From Ruminococcus sp. (GTDB taxonomy: Bacteria > Bacillota > Clostridia > Oscillospirales > Acutalibacteraceae): DNA of 64,000 nt. The notes beneath the pieces were generated by a model. It saw only the letters and a list, made by a program, of their open reading frames with translations. It had not been told where the DNA came from and ran no database searches. The stretch lies in contig JAFQQF010000020.1 in NCBI GenBank assembly GCA_017411385.1, forward strand, positions 1 through 64,000, read 5' to 3'. Shown piece by piece: positions 25,996 through 35,169 of this stretch. Numbering within the stretch: the first letter of the stretch is position 1; each line of letters begins with the position of its first letter. The translations under genes and the position numbers were made by a program.

Positions 25996-27079
25996 AGTCA
26001 AGCTCCCTCTTTGCAATCAGCATTAAATCGGCAATGAGCTTTTCAAGGGCTGCTTCTTCATTTACAGTAACAGTATTGAGCTTTGCACTCAAATCCACAA
26101 TGGCGGCAAGGCTCTCTCTCAAGGCATTGGTCGAAAGCTTTTTGGATTTTCCCGTAGCCTTAGTGAGCACCCAAGCACGCTTGCCATAACCAAAAAAATC
26201 TGCTGTTTCGTTCATCATTGCTCCTGAGGTGGTGGTAACTCTTGCTCTGTATAAATCCACATAAGCAAGACCTAAAACGCGAAGAATATCGCGGGCATCC
26301 TCCCGCTGAGCAAAAAGCTGATAAAGCTGTGTATACGCTTTGTCTGCATTGCAGAAGATTACGTTATCCACCAAATCAAAAACCTTTGCTTCGAGCTTCT
26401 TTACAACAGTGGCTTCCACCATATCAAGGGTGATTTCGTCGCTGTTTCCTGCAAAGGCACAAACCTTGTCAAGCTCTAATCTGAGGGTAGCCAAATCTGT
26501 ACCGCAATAGTAGATAATCCTTGACGCCACAGGCAGAGAGAGCTTTTTTCCCAGCTTGTCTGCCCAAGTGGAAATCTGATGCTCCAAGGCTGTTGCCGAA
26601 CGCATATTAAGCTCGGCAACTGTACCCATTCCCAGTTTGTCCACCATATCGCAGAAAGGTTTGAAACGACTGCGTTTCTTCTTTTCATCTGAGGATTTCT
26701 CAGAAGTTTTTTCCTTTGACGACAGGGCACTGAAGCTGAAAATCACAACAGTTGACAACGGGATGTTCTTCAGCACCTCTGCAAAGGACTCATACTGCTC
26801 CTTTGAAAGCTTGTTGATGTCCATATCACTTACAAGGACACAGTTATACTCTGCCATAAAAGGCACTGAGCCGATTGCATCTGCTATTGACTGAATATCA
26901 GCATCCCCTGCGAAGCTGTGAAAAGCAAACTCCGAGGGTTCCTTGCCGGCGACGGCAGTAACCAGCTCTTTGGTGTAATGCTTTACAAGGTATTTTTCGT
27001 CACCAAAGATTACGTATATATTATTGAATTTTTTTGAGGATATATGCTTCTTGAAGCTTTTTTCATCCATATAAGCCAT
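25988..27079 (-). CDS. holA: DNA polymerase III delta subunit
   Basis: 363-residue clamp-loader subunit with weak overall conservation. It starts FKKHISSKKFNNIYVIFGDEKYLV, the typical HolA/YqeN opening, and contains SLPVASRIIYYCGTDLATLRLELDKVCAF and a C-terminal helical collar region (FAQREDARDILRVLGLAYVDLYRAR). It opens the beta sliding clamp in the DnaX complex. It lies 7 bp after comEC, the order seen in many Firmicutes (comEC-holA). Confidence is high from context plus these segments. Confidence 0.92.
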   Translation of the reverse strand: MAYMDEKSFKKHISSKKFNNIYVIFGDEKYLVKHYTKELVTAVAGKEPSEFAFHSFAGDADIQSIADAIGSVPFMAEYNCVLVSDMDINKLSKEQYESFAEVLKNIPLSTVVIFSFSALSSKEKTSEKSSDEKKKRSRFKPFCDMVDKLGMGTVAELNMRSATALEHQISTWADKLGKKLSLPVASRIIYYCGTDLATLRLELDKVCAFAGNSDEITLDMVEATVVKKLEAKVFDLVDNVIFCNADKAYTQLYQLFAQREDARDILRVLGLAYVDLYRARVTTTSGAMMNETADFFGYGKRAWVLTKATGKSKKLSTNALRESLAAIVDLSAKLNTVTVNEEAALEKLIADLMLIAKRELDYA

Positions 27080-27086
27080 AGTTACC

Positions 27087-29261
27087 TCACCGCTTGAGTT
27101 TTATATCATAAGTAATATCCGTACCTGTTATTACCCTTGAAGCTATGGGAGCACAGACCTCTGCTGATGCCAAAGCCAAATAATCATCACCGGGGATAAT
27201 CAAGGTATCACAGGACATAAGACCTATATTTTCCACGTAACCGTGAGTAATTATAATGTCAGGATTACGGTACGTTGAAGATAGATTTTCGCAGTCACCG
27301 TCTTCAGGGAGAATTAGAAGCTCTGTGTCCCCTGCTGTGACATATTCAAACACGGAACCTTCTGAAACAATCAGCTCAACACAAGCTTTGTCCCAAAGAT
27401 TTACAGTATGATTTCTGCTGTAATATGTAATTTTGGCGTCTGATTCTCCTGTTTTTTCAACACTATTATCATACAGCAAAACAGATGTATAGTCAAACTC
27501 ATTTACAAGATTTTCTGAAAACACATAAGAGTTTTCCTCAGATGTAGAAACAAGCACATTTCTATCACTTTTGAATATATCTTCAACCACATTACTCAGG
27601 CTGTATAGTTTCCATATACTTCCACCACAGCAGAGCACAGCATGCCCTTCTGAGCTTTCAATCACTACAGAAAGGGCAGTTCCCGTATCAGGCACATACA
27701 AGGTAAGGACCGATTCTCTTCTCAGATTATACGCAAGCGACCCCCAAACAAGAATCAACGCGGAAAATATCACTGTTATTCTGTATGCATTTTTTGTGTT
27801 TATGAGATAGGCAACAGCAACAAGCATTAACGTTAAAGAAAGCCAGATATAAAAATAAGGCTTGTCGGTTTCTATATAAGCAAAAGGAAGCTTTGACAAG
27901 GCTTCACACACGAACACAAGATAGTGATAGTACAATCTGACCACAAAGGCGAAAAGGTCACTTATCAAAGGCAGAAAGCTTATGTAATGAGTAAGCGCAC
28001 AAAGTGCTATACAAACAATTACCACGGTCATAAACGGTACTACCAAAAGATTTGAAATCACTGTTACAAGTGAGAATCCGCCAAACACAAGAATTAATAT
28101 CGGCAAAGTCCACAAGGTTGCACAAATACTGCATGCAGCTATATTAACAAAATAGCTCACCGTCTTATTCACTAAATCAAAACTCATAAATGTGAATTTT
28201 TCAAAGAAAGCCAAAACATTCTCTGAAAGCCTGTTGCTCCACACAACTATACCCAAAGTTGCTGAAAACGACAAAAGCATTCCCACATCGCCTACCGCAT
28301 AAGGGTTAAATAGTAATATAATAAGAGCCGCCGCACCTATTGAATTTATAGAATCGCTCCGCCTGAAAATCAAGTTTCCTACGGTGAAAATTATAAGCAT
28401 AACCGCTGAGCGGATAACAGGAAATCCAAAGCCTGTAAGCAAGGCAAAAAATATTATTGAAAGTATAATAAAGCCTGCACACACAAACCGATTTTTGAAT
28501 AAACGCTTATAATACTTTGTCATAAGAGCGGTAATAATCGAAAGATGTAGGCCCGAAACCACCACTATATGAGAAAGACCGCAGGTTCTCAGCAACGACT
28601 TGAACTCAAGGGGTAATGAATGCTTCTCACCTAAAAAGAGTGCAGACGAGAATGCTGCAACATCAGGCGAAAGCTCCATATACAAAGCTGTTCTGAGCTT
28701 ACACCTCAGGTTCATTATGTGGTACATCAACGGTTTATAAGAAGGTTTGATAATCTCCACTTCAGGGTCAAAGAGCATAAACGCTCTCAGATACAGACCT
28801 CTTGAAAGCTCACTTGCGGTACTTTTAGTGAGAAGAGAAGTAAACTCCAGCTTGTCATAAGGCTCTGAAAATATATGTTCATAGGTAAAGAGTGTCAGAC
28901 CTGTGTTCACCTTTTCTCCATCTATGGTATCTACATCAAGCTCATAAATGTAAAAACGCTCGCTGTTATACACTTCTCTTTTCTGCGTTGCCACTACTGT
29001 GCAGGTTTTCTCGTTAAACTTTTCCTGTACAGGCAAGACTTTGGTATAAGTGACACCCATAAAAAGCACAACAGACAACACTACGGTTATGAACGCCACA
29101 GGCAGAGTCCCCTCTTTCCTCACAGAGGGAATGAGCATAGAAATCAAAAACAAAGCCAAAGCACCTGCGGCGATAGCAATACACAAAGCTTCTGACAAAT
29201 AAAAACAAGCTGTCAGAACACATAGACAGGTAAGTCCTGTGAGTCCTAACAGCCGTTTCAT
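27087..29261 (-). CDS. comEC: ComEC/Rec2 DNA-uptake channel with degenerate lactamase-like domain
   Basis: 724 residues. An N-terminal TM and OB-like region precede the multi-helix Competence domain with the hallmark LSHIVVVSGLHLSIITALM near residue 230. LLTGFGFPVIRSAVMLIIF and GMLLSFSATLGIVVWSN are also typical. The C-terminal 200 residues sit where full-length ComEC has a metallo-beta-lactamase-like nuclease, but no HxHxDH metal motif is present. The expected GDA(x)LI start reads DTGTALSVVIES. The channel may still import single-stranded DNA, but the nuclease activity is doubtful. Other com genes are not in the window. Confidence 0.9.
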   Translation of the reverse strand: MKRLLGLTGLTCLCVLTACFYLSEALCIAIAAGALALFLISMLIPSVRKEGTLPVAFITVVLSVVLFMGVTYTKVLPVQEKFNEKTCTVVATQKREVYNSERFYIYELDVDTIDGEKVNTGLTLFTYEHIFSEPYDKLEFTSLLTKSTASELSRGLYLRAFMLFDPEVEIIKPSYKPLMYHIMNLRCKLRTALYMELSPDVAAFSSALFLGEKHSLPLEFKSLLRTCGLSHIVVVSGLHLSIITALMTKYYKRLFKNRFVCAGFIILSIIFFALLTGFGFPVIRSAVMLIIFTVGNLIFRRSDSINSIGAAALIILLFNPYAVGDVGMLLSFSATLGIVVWSNRLSENVLAFFEKFTFMSFDLVNKTVSYFVNIAACSICATLWTLPILILVFGGFSLVTVISNLLVVPFMTVVIVCIALCALTHYISFLPLISDLFAFVVRLYYHYLVFVCEALSKLPFAYIETDKPYFYIWLSLTLMLVAVAYLINTKNAYRITVIFSALILVWGSLAYNLRRESVLTLYVPDTGTALSVVIESSEGHAVLCCGGSIWKLYSLSNVVEDIFKSDRNVLVSTSEENSYVFSENLVNEFDYTSVLLYDNSVEKTGESDAKITYYSRNHTVNLWDKACVELIVSEGSVFEYVTAGDTELLILPEDGDCENLSSTYRNPDIIITHGYVENIGLMSCDTLIIPGDDYLALASAEVCAPIASRVITGTDITYDIKLKR

Positions 29262-29292
29262 AAAAATCAGTCCTTAAAATTATACTAAATAA

Positions 29293-29832
29293 TTACTTGA
29301 AGAAAAGAGGAAGCTTTTCGAGGAAAACAATGTCATCTCTGTCTGCAGCATCGCCTTCAGCAAGAACAGCAGCCTTGCCCACAACAATACCGCCTGATGC
29401 TTCGACAAGCTGTTCCATCGCTTTAAGGCTTTCACCTGTGGAAATAACATCATCAAGTATAAGCACGCGCTTGCCTGCTACAGCTTTAACCTCGCTTTCT
29501 CCTAAATGAAGAGTCTGCTGAGATGCAGTTGTGATAGACTTCACGGTAACGCTTACAGGATTCTTCATATAAACCTTGAGTCCCTTGCGTGCTACAACGT
29601 ATTTACCGCAACCCTGACGTGCAAACTCATAAGCCAGAGGGATAGACTTTGCTTCAGCTGTGAGGACAACATCATGCTCAGGGCAGACCTTGAGAAGCTC
29701 TGCAGAGGCTTTTTCTGTAATTTCTATGTCGTTGAAAAGGATAAAAGCCGCAATGTCAAGATGCTCGTTAACTTCAAACATCTCAAGCTCACGCTCGCAT
29801 CCGGCAATTGTCATTTTATAAGTAGTGCTCAT
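29293..29832 (-). CDS. Adenine phosphoribosyltransferase-like PRTase
   Basis: 179 residues with a type I PRTase fold. The PRPP motif is VLILDDVISTGESLKAM near residue 128, and VVLTAEAKSIPLAYEFARQ plus YVVARKGLKVYM match the Apt hood and substrate region. Apt makes AMP from adenine and PRPP. Sequence differences from standard Apt and the odd N-terminus mean another purine or an unknown base is possible, so no symbol is assigned. It lies in a minus-strand run between hinT and comEC. Confidence 0.75.
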   Translation of the reverse strand: MSTTYKMTIAGCERELEMFEVNEHLDIAAFILFNDIEITEKASAELLKVCPEHDVVLTAEAKSIPLAYEFARQGCGKYVVARKGLKVYMKNPVSVTVKSITTASQQTLHLGESEVKAVAGKRVLILDDVISTGESLKAMEQLVEASGGIVVGKAAVLAEGDAADRDDIVFLEKLPLFFK

Positions 29833-29851
29833 TTTGTTAGCCTCCCTGAAA

Positions 29852-30193
29852 TCAACAGATTTTCTCTGTAAGCTTGGTGCCGCCTACAAGGTGGAAATGC
29901 AGATGAAGTACCGTCTGTGCTCCATCCTCACCGCAGTTGTTGATTATTCTGTATCCGTTGGTAAGACCTTTGATGCGTGCAATCTCGGGAATTTTTGAGA
30001 AAAGGTATGCGATGATGCCGCTGTTTTCTTCGGTTATATCGTTTGCACAGGTGAGCACATGCTCTTTTGGGATAATCACAACGTGCACAGGTGCACAGGG
30101 ATTTATATCTTCAAAAGCAAGGATTTTATCGTCCTCGTAAACCTTGGTGGAGGGAATCTCTCCATTTACAATTTTACAAAAAATGCAATCCAT
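29852..30193 (-). CDS. HinT-type HIT family phosphoramidase
   Basis: 113 residues with the histidine triad as VLHLHFHLVGG (HxHxHxx) near the C-terminus. It opens with MDCIFCKIVNGEIPSTKVYED, the classic HinT start, with two cysteines that may bind zinc. Members hydrolyse nucleoside phosphoramidates and adenylates. The ribosome site is AAAGGAG. It precedes the Apt-like gene by about 20 bp and is likely co-transcribed. Confidence 0.93.
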   Translation of the reverse strand: MDCIFCKIVNGEIPSTKVYEDDKILAFEDINPCAPVHVVIIPKEHVLTCANDITEENSGIIAYLFSKIPEIARIKGLTNGYRIINNCGEDGAQTVLHLHFHLVGGTKLTEKIC

Positions 30194-30271
30194 TTCAATA
30201 GCTCCTTTAATAAAAGTTATACTTAAATTTTATAGCCTTTTGTGTCAGGAGTCAAGGTTTTTTGTAAGAAA

Positions 30272-30304
30272 AAAATGCACCTTCGTATCAGGAAGGTGCA
30301 TTTT
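30272..30304 (-). terminator. Terminator after plsY
   Basis: 13-bp stem AAAATGCACCTTC/GAAGGTGCATTTT with a 7-nt loop; on the minus strand it ends in a T7 run. Confidence 0.88.
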
Positions 30305-30318
30305 ACACATTTATTAAA

Positions 30319-31053
30319 TTAAGCTTTTTTAGCTTTGATTTTCTTTTCTTCTCCGCGGATAAGACGTTTTATGTTTTCCCGGTGCATAATTGTTACGAAC
30401 AATCCAATCAGTGCCATAATCACGGTTGTTGTGATAACATAGCTCAGACGAATAGGAGCATCTGTACCCAAAGAGGGCTTATACACAAAAAAGAAAGTAA
30501 TTACAAAGTTCCATACAGAGATTGCCACAGCGGCTGCAAGAGAACCTATAGAGATAATTTTTGTGCTAAAGAAGAATATAAGCCAAACAGCTAATGTAAG
30601 CACCAGCATCCAAGGTACAGGGTCGAGAATCAGAAGGATACCAGCCATTGTGGTAATACCCTTACCGCCGCGGAAACCGAAAAATACAGGAAAGCTGTGG
30701 CCTAACACACAAAAAACACCTGCAAGGTACTTGCCGTAAGCGGTATACTCAAACCGAAGGCTTTCTGAGAGAGCATTGATAGCAGTACTGTCAAAATCCA
30801 TATTGAAAATCCACAGAGTTATAAGCACGGAAATGATACCCTTAAGGCAATCAAAAACAAAGGTGAAAATAGCAGGAACAACACCGACGCTACGAAGTAC
30901 ATTAGTAAAGCCTGCATTGCCCGAACCCATTTCTCTTACATCCTTTTTGCTTGAAAGCTTTGTGAAAATCACTGCAAAGCTGAAGCTTCCCAGAAGATAA
31001 GAAATCAATGCACAAGCAATAATTCTCCACCAATAGATTGTAATAAACTGCAT
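30319..31053 (-). CDS. plsY: Glycerol-3-phosphate acyltransferase PlsY
   Basis: 244-residue membrane enzyme moving the acyl group from acyl-phosphate to glycerol-3-phosphate, the first step of phospholipid synthesis. Motifs: LLGSFSFAVIFTKL, MGSGNAGFTNVLR, and FPVFFGFRGGKGITTMAG, all part of the active site. About six TM helices. A basic tail (RLIRGEEKKIKAKKA) ends it. It overlaps the der stop by one base, so translation is probably coupled. Confidence 0.96.
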   Translation of the reverse strand: MQFITIYWWRIIACALISYLLGSFSFAVIFTKLSSKKDVREMGSGNAGFTNVLRSVGVVPAIFTFVFDCLKGIISVLITLWIFNMDFDSTAINALSESLRFEYTAYGKYLAGVFCVLGHSFPVFFGFRGGKGITTMAGILLILDPVPWMLVLTLAVWLIFFFSTKIISIGSLAAAVAISVWNFVITFFFVYKPSLGTDAPIRLSYVITTTVIMALIGLFVTIMHRENIKRLIRGEEKKIKAKKA

Positions 31054-32378
31054 CAGTCTTTATCTCCTCTCTCACGAACTACAATACGCACGGGAGTGCC
31101 CTCAAGTCCAAAGGTTTCTCTTATTCTGTTCTCAAGATATCTCTGGTATGAGAAATGGAAAAGCTCAGCATTATTGCAGAAGAAAACAAATGTAGGAGGC
31201 TTTGTGCTGGGCTGAGTAACATAGTAAATCTTAAGACGTCTGCCTTTATCCGAAGGAGGCTGAACGCGGACCGTTGCCTCAGCGAGAAGCTCGTTTAAAA
31301 CACCTGTTTTTATACGCATTGCGTTAGTGTTGGCTACGTATTTGATAAGTTCAAAGAGTCTGTCGATACGTTGACCGGTCTTTGCGGAAATGAAGAGTGT
31401 GGGTGCATAGGACATAAAGCCAAAGTCCAAATCAAGCTGTTTTCTGAACTCGCTCATAGTCTTATCGTCTTTTTCGATAGCATCCCACTTATTAACGCAG
31501 ATTATACATCCCTTGCCTGCTTCGTGTGCCATACCTGCAATTTTAGTATCCTGCTCGGTGGGGCCTTCCTCTGCATCAATCATAATTACACAGACATCAC
31601 AGCGTTCAATCGCCATTTTTGCACGGATAATGCTGTATTTTTCAATAGCATTGTCAATCTTATTCTTGCGGCGTATACCTGCGGTATCAATGAAGATAAA
31701 CTCGCCGTGGGAATTGGAAACTTTAGAGTCGATACTGTCACGGGTTGTACCTGCAATATTGGAAACGATACTTCTCTCCTGTCCTGTTACACGGTTAACA
31801 AGTGAGGATTTACCAACATTGGGTTTACCGATAATGGCAACAGAGATAACCTCAGAGTCTGTGTCCTCGTAGTCACTTTCGGGGATAAGGTCAAAAACAG
31901 CATCCAGCAAATCGCCTGTGCCGTGGCCGTGAACAGAGGAAACCTGAATGGGCTCCCCTAATCCCAGATTATAGAACTCGTAAAAATCGGGGTCGGGTTC
32001 GCCAATGCGGTCGCATTTATTCACGCAGAGAACAACGGGCTTGCCGCTTTTCTGGAGCATCTGTGCAACCTCAGCATCGGTAGCAACCAAACCTGAACGT
32101 ACATCGGTTACAAGGATTGTAACGTCTGCTGTTTCAATTGCGAGCTGTGCCTGACGGCGCATCTGAGAGAGGATAATATCATCGGAATAAGGCTCAATAC
32201 CGCCTGTATCAATAAGGGTTGCGTGTCTATTAAGCCACTCAACTTCTCCGTAGATTCTGTCACGGGTAACACCCGGAGTGTCGTCAACAATAGAAATACG
32301 CTGACCTGTAAGCTTATTGAACAAGGTGGATTTACCAACGTTAGGTCTACCCACAATGGCTATTACGGGTTTTGCCAT
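31053..32378 (-). CDS. der: Ribosome biogenesis GTPase Der (EngA)
   Basis: 441 residues with two tandem GTPase domains. The first G1 is IVGRPNVGKSTLFN, with G3 DTGG and G4 NKCD; the second G1 is IIGKPNVGKSSLVN, with DTAG and NKWD. A C-terminal KH-like domain (GRRLKIYYVTQPSTKPPTFV) follows. Der assembles the 50S subunit. ATG at 32378 with GGGGAG is the better start than GTG at 32387. It forms a run DUF512-der-plsY. Confidence 0.97.
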   Translation of the reverse strand: MAKPVIAIVGRPNVGKSTLFNKLTGQRISIVDDTPGVTRDRIYGEVEWLNRHATLIDTGGIEPYSDDIILSQMRRQAQLAIETADVTILVTDVRSGLVATDAEVAQMLQKSGKPVVLCVNKCDRIGEPDPDFYEFYNLGLGEPIQVSSVHGHGTGDLLDAVFDLIPESDYEDTDSEVISVAIIGKPNVGKSSLVNRVTGQERSIVSNIAGTTRDSIDSKVSNSHGEFIFIDTAGIRRKNKIDNAIEKYSIIRAKMAIERCDVCVIMIDAEEGPTEQDTKIAGMAHEAGKGCIICVNKWDAIEKDDKTMSEFRKQLDLDFGFMSYAPTLFISAKTGQRIDRLFELIKYVANTNAMRIKTGVLNELLAEATVRVQPPSDKGRRLKIYYVTQPSTKPPTFVFFCNNAELFHFSYQRYLENRIRETFGLEGTPVRIVVRERGDKD

Positions 32379-32414
32379 ATTTCCCACTCCCCTTTCTTTA
32401 TATAAAATCTGTAT

Positions 32415-33710
32415 TTATCTAATTAAGGCTTCAAGCAGGGCTTCTCCTGAGTTCTGCACAGAAGTCAGCTGAACATTTAGTGCATTTGATGCTTCATTAA
32501 CTGTCACGTCATCAAGGAATACATCCTCGTCACGGCGAAGCATACACACAGGGATAAGCACCTCATCGCCTAAGGCTTCATTTTTCAGCTGAGAAATAAG
32601 GTCCTGCCCTACTATAAGTCCTGAAACGTTAATCATTTTACCAAAGAAATTGTTGACAATCGGCTTAACGTTTACTCGTACATTCGGAAATTTTTCAGAG
32701 AGCATAGCACAAAGTTCTCTAAGATAAGGTGCGGCTGAAACTCCGCAAGCGATGGTTTTTGTTCTTATAAGCTCAGAATTTGCCTGCGCATCTTCCAAAG
32801 CGAAGGTAAACTCCTCTTTTTGCAACGCAATAAGCCCTACACCGTTTTCAAGGCAAGGGTAATCCTCGTAATATTCTGACTCTGGTATTAAACGCTCCGC
32901 CTTAATGTAAAGTTCATCGGAAGCGAAGATAATTCTTCTGCCGAATTTTTCTACACACTCGTCACCATATTTTTGCACAATATCAAGGACTTCTGATGCT
33001 GTTTCCTTATTAAACGGTGTAAGAGGATATAGCCCTTCGCGGTGGTCGGTAAGACCTACAGGGACAACCGCCACAGAGTTTACATTGAGAGCAATAAGGT
33101 CCCCAAGAGAACGCTCGAGCTCCTTGCCGTCGTTGATGCCCGGGCAGATTACAAGCTGACAGTTCATATCAATACCCGCCTGCGCAAACCGAGTCATTGC
33201 CTTTAAGGACTCGCCTGCAAAGCGGTTATTCATCATCATACAGCGAAGCTCGGGATTGGTTGTGTGAACCGAGATATTCACGGGACTTATGTGCATCGTT
33301 ATGATACGCTCGATTTCGTGCTCGGACAGGTTTGTAAGGGTGATGTAGTTGCCAAAAAGGAAAGAAAGTCGGCTGTCGTCATCCTTGAAATATAGAGTTT
33401 CCCTCATACCCTTTGGCATCTGGTCAATAAAGCAAAAAATACACTTATTGCGACAGGAATGTTCCTTGTCCATAAGATAAGAGTCAAACTCCATACCAAG
33501 CTCATCGTACTCAGGCTTGCGGGCAACAGCGGTTTTCTTTTCTCCCTCAGAGATAAACTCAACTGTTACTTCACGCTCAAGCTGATAAAATCGGTAATCG
33601 AGAACATCTACAATTTCGTGTCCGTTAAGAGTAAGCAGAGTATCCCCTGCTTTTATACCGCAGCGGTCAGCACTGCTTGATTTTACAACAGAATTAACTT
33701 TTACTGCCAC
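32415..33710 (-). CDS. DUF512 protein with N-terminal PDZ and radical SAM-like core
   Basis: 431 residues. A PDZ-like start (GIKAGDTLLTLNGHEIVDVLDYRFYQ) precedes an Fe-S/radical SAM-like motif CRNKCIFCFIDQMPKGMR (CxxxCxxC, around residue 87), then NYITLTNLSEHEIERI and the C-terminal DUF512. Proteins of this architecture are common in Clostridia beside der, yet their chemistry is unknown. It starts with GTG and AGGAGGTG. The terminator after rpmF precedes it, so it may have its own promoter. Confidence 0.9.
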   Translation of the reverse strand: MAVKVNSVVKSSSADRCGIKAGDTLLTLNGHEIVDVLDYRFYQLEREVTVEFISEGEKKTAVARKPEYDELGMEFDSYLMDKEHSCRNKCIFCFIDQMPKGMRETLYFKDDDSRLSFLFGNYITLTNLSEHEIERIITMHISPVNISVHTTNPELRCMMMNNRFAGESLKAMTRFAQAGIDMNCQLVICPGINDGKELERSLGDLIALNVNSVAVVPVGLTDHREGLYPLTPFNKETASEVLDIVQKYGDECVEKFGRRIIFASDELYIKAERLIPESEYYEDYPCLENGVGLIALQKEEFTFALEDAQANSELIRTKTIACGVSAAPYLRELCAMLSEKFPNVRVNVKPIVNNFFGKMINVSGLIVGQDLISQLKNEALGDEVLIPVCMLRRDEDVFLDDVTVNEASNALNVQLTSVQNSGEALLEALIR

Positions 33711-33724
33711 TGAGGCACCTCCTT

Positions 33725-33760
33725 AAAAAACAAAAGGGCGGTCAGATATACTGCCGCCTT
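33725..33760 (-). terminator. Terminator after rpmF
   Basis: GC-rich stem GGCGG(C)AG with partner CTG(A)CCGCC followed on the minus strand by TTTTGTTTTTT. Confidence 0.8.
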
Positions 33761-33805
33761 GTATCTTTTGTCTAAGACTCTGCATAAAGAGTAATTCAAA
33801 AAGAA

Positions 33806-33991
33806 TTAGTCTTCCTTAACAGTGATAACCTGTCTGCCGTTATACATACCGCAGTTAGCGCATACCTTGTGGGGAGCCTTGAACTCACCGCAGTTGGGGC
33901 ATGTGCTCAGAGCGGGTGCATCCAGCTTCCATACGTTTGAACGTCTTTTATCTCTTCTTGCCTGTGAATGTTTGTTCTTTGGTACTGCCAT
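33806..33991 (-). CDS. rpmF: 50S ribosomal protein L32
   Basis: 61 residues, full length. It begins MAVPKNKHSQARRDKRRSNVW and carries the zinc-binding pairs CPNC...CANC, the Cys+ form of L32. It is 26 bp after the yceD-like gene, the conserved yceD-rpmF pair of bacteria. Confidence 0.97.
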   Translation of the reverse strand: MAVPKNKHSQARRDKRRSNVWKLDAPALSTCPNCGEFKAPHKVCANCGMYNGRQVITVKED

Positions 33992-34017
33992 TTTACAGTC
34001 CTCCTTATATTTATGTA

Positions 34018-34512
34018 TTAATCAAGTAACTGTCTTAAAACCTCGAGTCGAGGGTCGATTGGGCGGTTATCGCAGGAGCACTCACCCTCGTTCAAATCTG
34101 CACCGCATTTGGGGCACAGTCCTTTGCAATCTTCATCGCAAAGATACTTGAGAGGTAACTCCAGTAAGATATCGCTTAAGACCAACTCATCGAGTTCAAG
34201 GCGAAAATCGGGAGTTTCAATATAGTCGCCATCGTCATCACCGCAAAGTGAAGTAATAAGCCTGTGCTCAAAGGAAAGCTTCATATCTTCACTAAGGGGT
34301 TTCATACAACGGTCGCAAGGACGGCAGTAAAGAAACTCAGCATCGACGTAAAGACGAACTATTCCTGTTTTGTTGCAGGCTGTAGCGGTCACTTTTACAG
34401 GAGAGTTAAACGGATATCCCCCATCAATTTCGATATCGCTAATTGCCAGTTCGAAGCTGACTGTCTTAGCAGCTCCGTCGCGTTCGAAAACTTCTTTAAG
34501 GTCAAAAACCAT
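34018..34512 (-). CDS. YceD/DUF177 rRNA accumulation protein
   Basis: 164 residues. It has the YceD-family pattern: VKVTATACNKTGIVRLYVDAEF, the Cys pair CRPCDRCMKP, and DLELDE-like FRLELDELVLSDILLELP followed by CDEDCKGLCPKCGADLN. The family supports 23S rRNA accumulation and is nearly always next to rpmF, as here. ATG at 34512 with GAGGTG is chosen; the longer frame starts in a hydrophobic spurious segment. Confidence 0.92.
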   Translation of the reverse strand: MVFDLKEVFERDGAAKTVSFELAISDIEIDGGYPFNSPVKVTATACNKTGIVRLYVDAEFLYCRPCDRCMKPLSEDMKLSFEHRLITSLCGDDDGDYIETPDFRLELDELVLSDILLELPLKYLCDEDCKGLCPKCGADLNEGECSCDNRPIDPRLEVLRQLLD

Positions 34513-34678
34513 ATAACACCTCAAAAACACAATGACGCATAATAAAACATCGTTTAATATTATATATGGAGAAAGTAGTTTTGTCAATATCGAATTTGCC
34601 GATAATTAGGACTTTTGAGGCACTTTTGCTTATGTATTATGCAACATATTGTATATAAGACTGAAAAGATAAAACAAA

Positions 34679-34706
34679 AAGTGCCACAGTTAAGACCATG
34701 GCACTT
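34679..34706 (-). terminator. Terminator of P-loop protein gene
   Basis: Stem AAGTGCCA/TGGCACTT around a 12-nt loop, then TTTTTGTTTT on the minus strand. The same loop pattern with a compensated stem pair recurs at 49602-49629. Confidence 0.8.
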
Positions 34707-34729
34707 AATTGAATGTTTACATTAAACTA

Positions 34730-35146
34730 TCAGATTGCCTCACAAACAGCCTTAAGACCCTCGGGGAGGTCCTCTTCTGCTGCAGAAATGAGGAATGTGA
34801 TTTTGGTTTCGCTGTCCTCTGCAAGCTTGTTAACCTTAGTAACGAAAGCTTCAAGACCCTCAATAGCCTCAGGACAAATTTTGAATGTGGAATCTACGAG
34901 GATATCTGATACATCGTAGTTACCTGCGCAGATACCGGAAAGGAAACCAAGAAGCATATCATAGCCACTGATTTCATAATGGTCAGAGTCGATAAGACGA
35001 GCTTTATGTGTGATATCATAGGTGAGCTTTGAGCCCTTCTCGATTACTACAACGTTACCAGTGGATGCTGCTGCAGTATCGTTTGCCAGTGCGATGAGCT
35101 TCTTTGTTTTGCCCGAACCCTTTTTGCCGATAATGAGTGTTACCAT
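34730..35146 (-). CDS. Small P-loop ATP-binding protein of unknown function
   Basis: 138 residues. A Walker A motif lies at the very N-terminus (IIGKKGSGKTKKLI, residues 5-18). ISGYDMLLGFLSGICAGNYDVSDILVDSTF suggests a Walker B-like strand (DILVD). The C-terminal ITFLISAAEEDLPEGLK is compatible with a minimal nucleotide kinase or thymidine-kinase-like fold. I do not recognise a named family. GGAGG precedes the start. It follows pgi by 24 bp in one transcript with its own terminator. Confidence 0.7.
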   Translation of the reverse strand: MVTLIIGKKGSGKTKKLIALANDTAAASTGNVVVIEKGSKLTYDITHKARLIDSDHYEISGYDMLLGFLSGICAGNYDVSDILVDSTFKICPEAIEGLEAFVTKVNKLAEDSETKITFLISAAEEDLPEGLKAVCEAI

Positions 35147-35169
35147 AAGTTTTACCTCCGTAATGTTTT

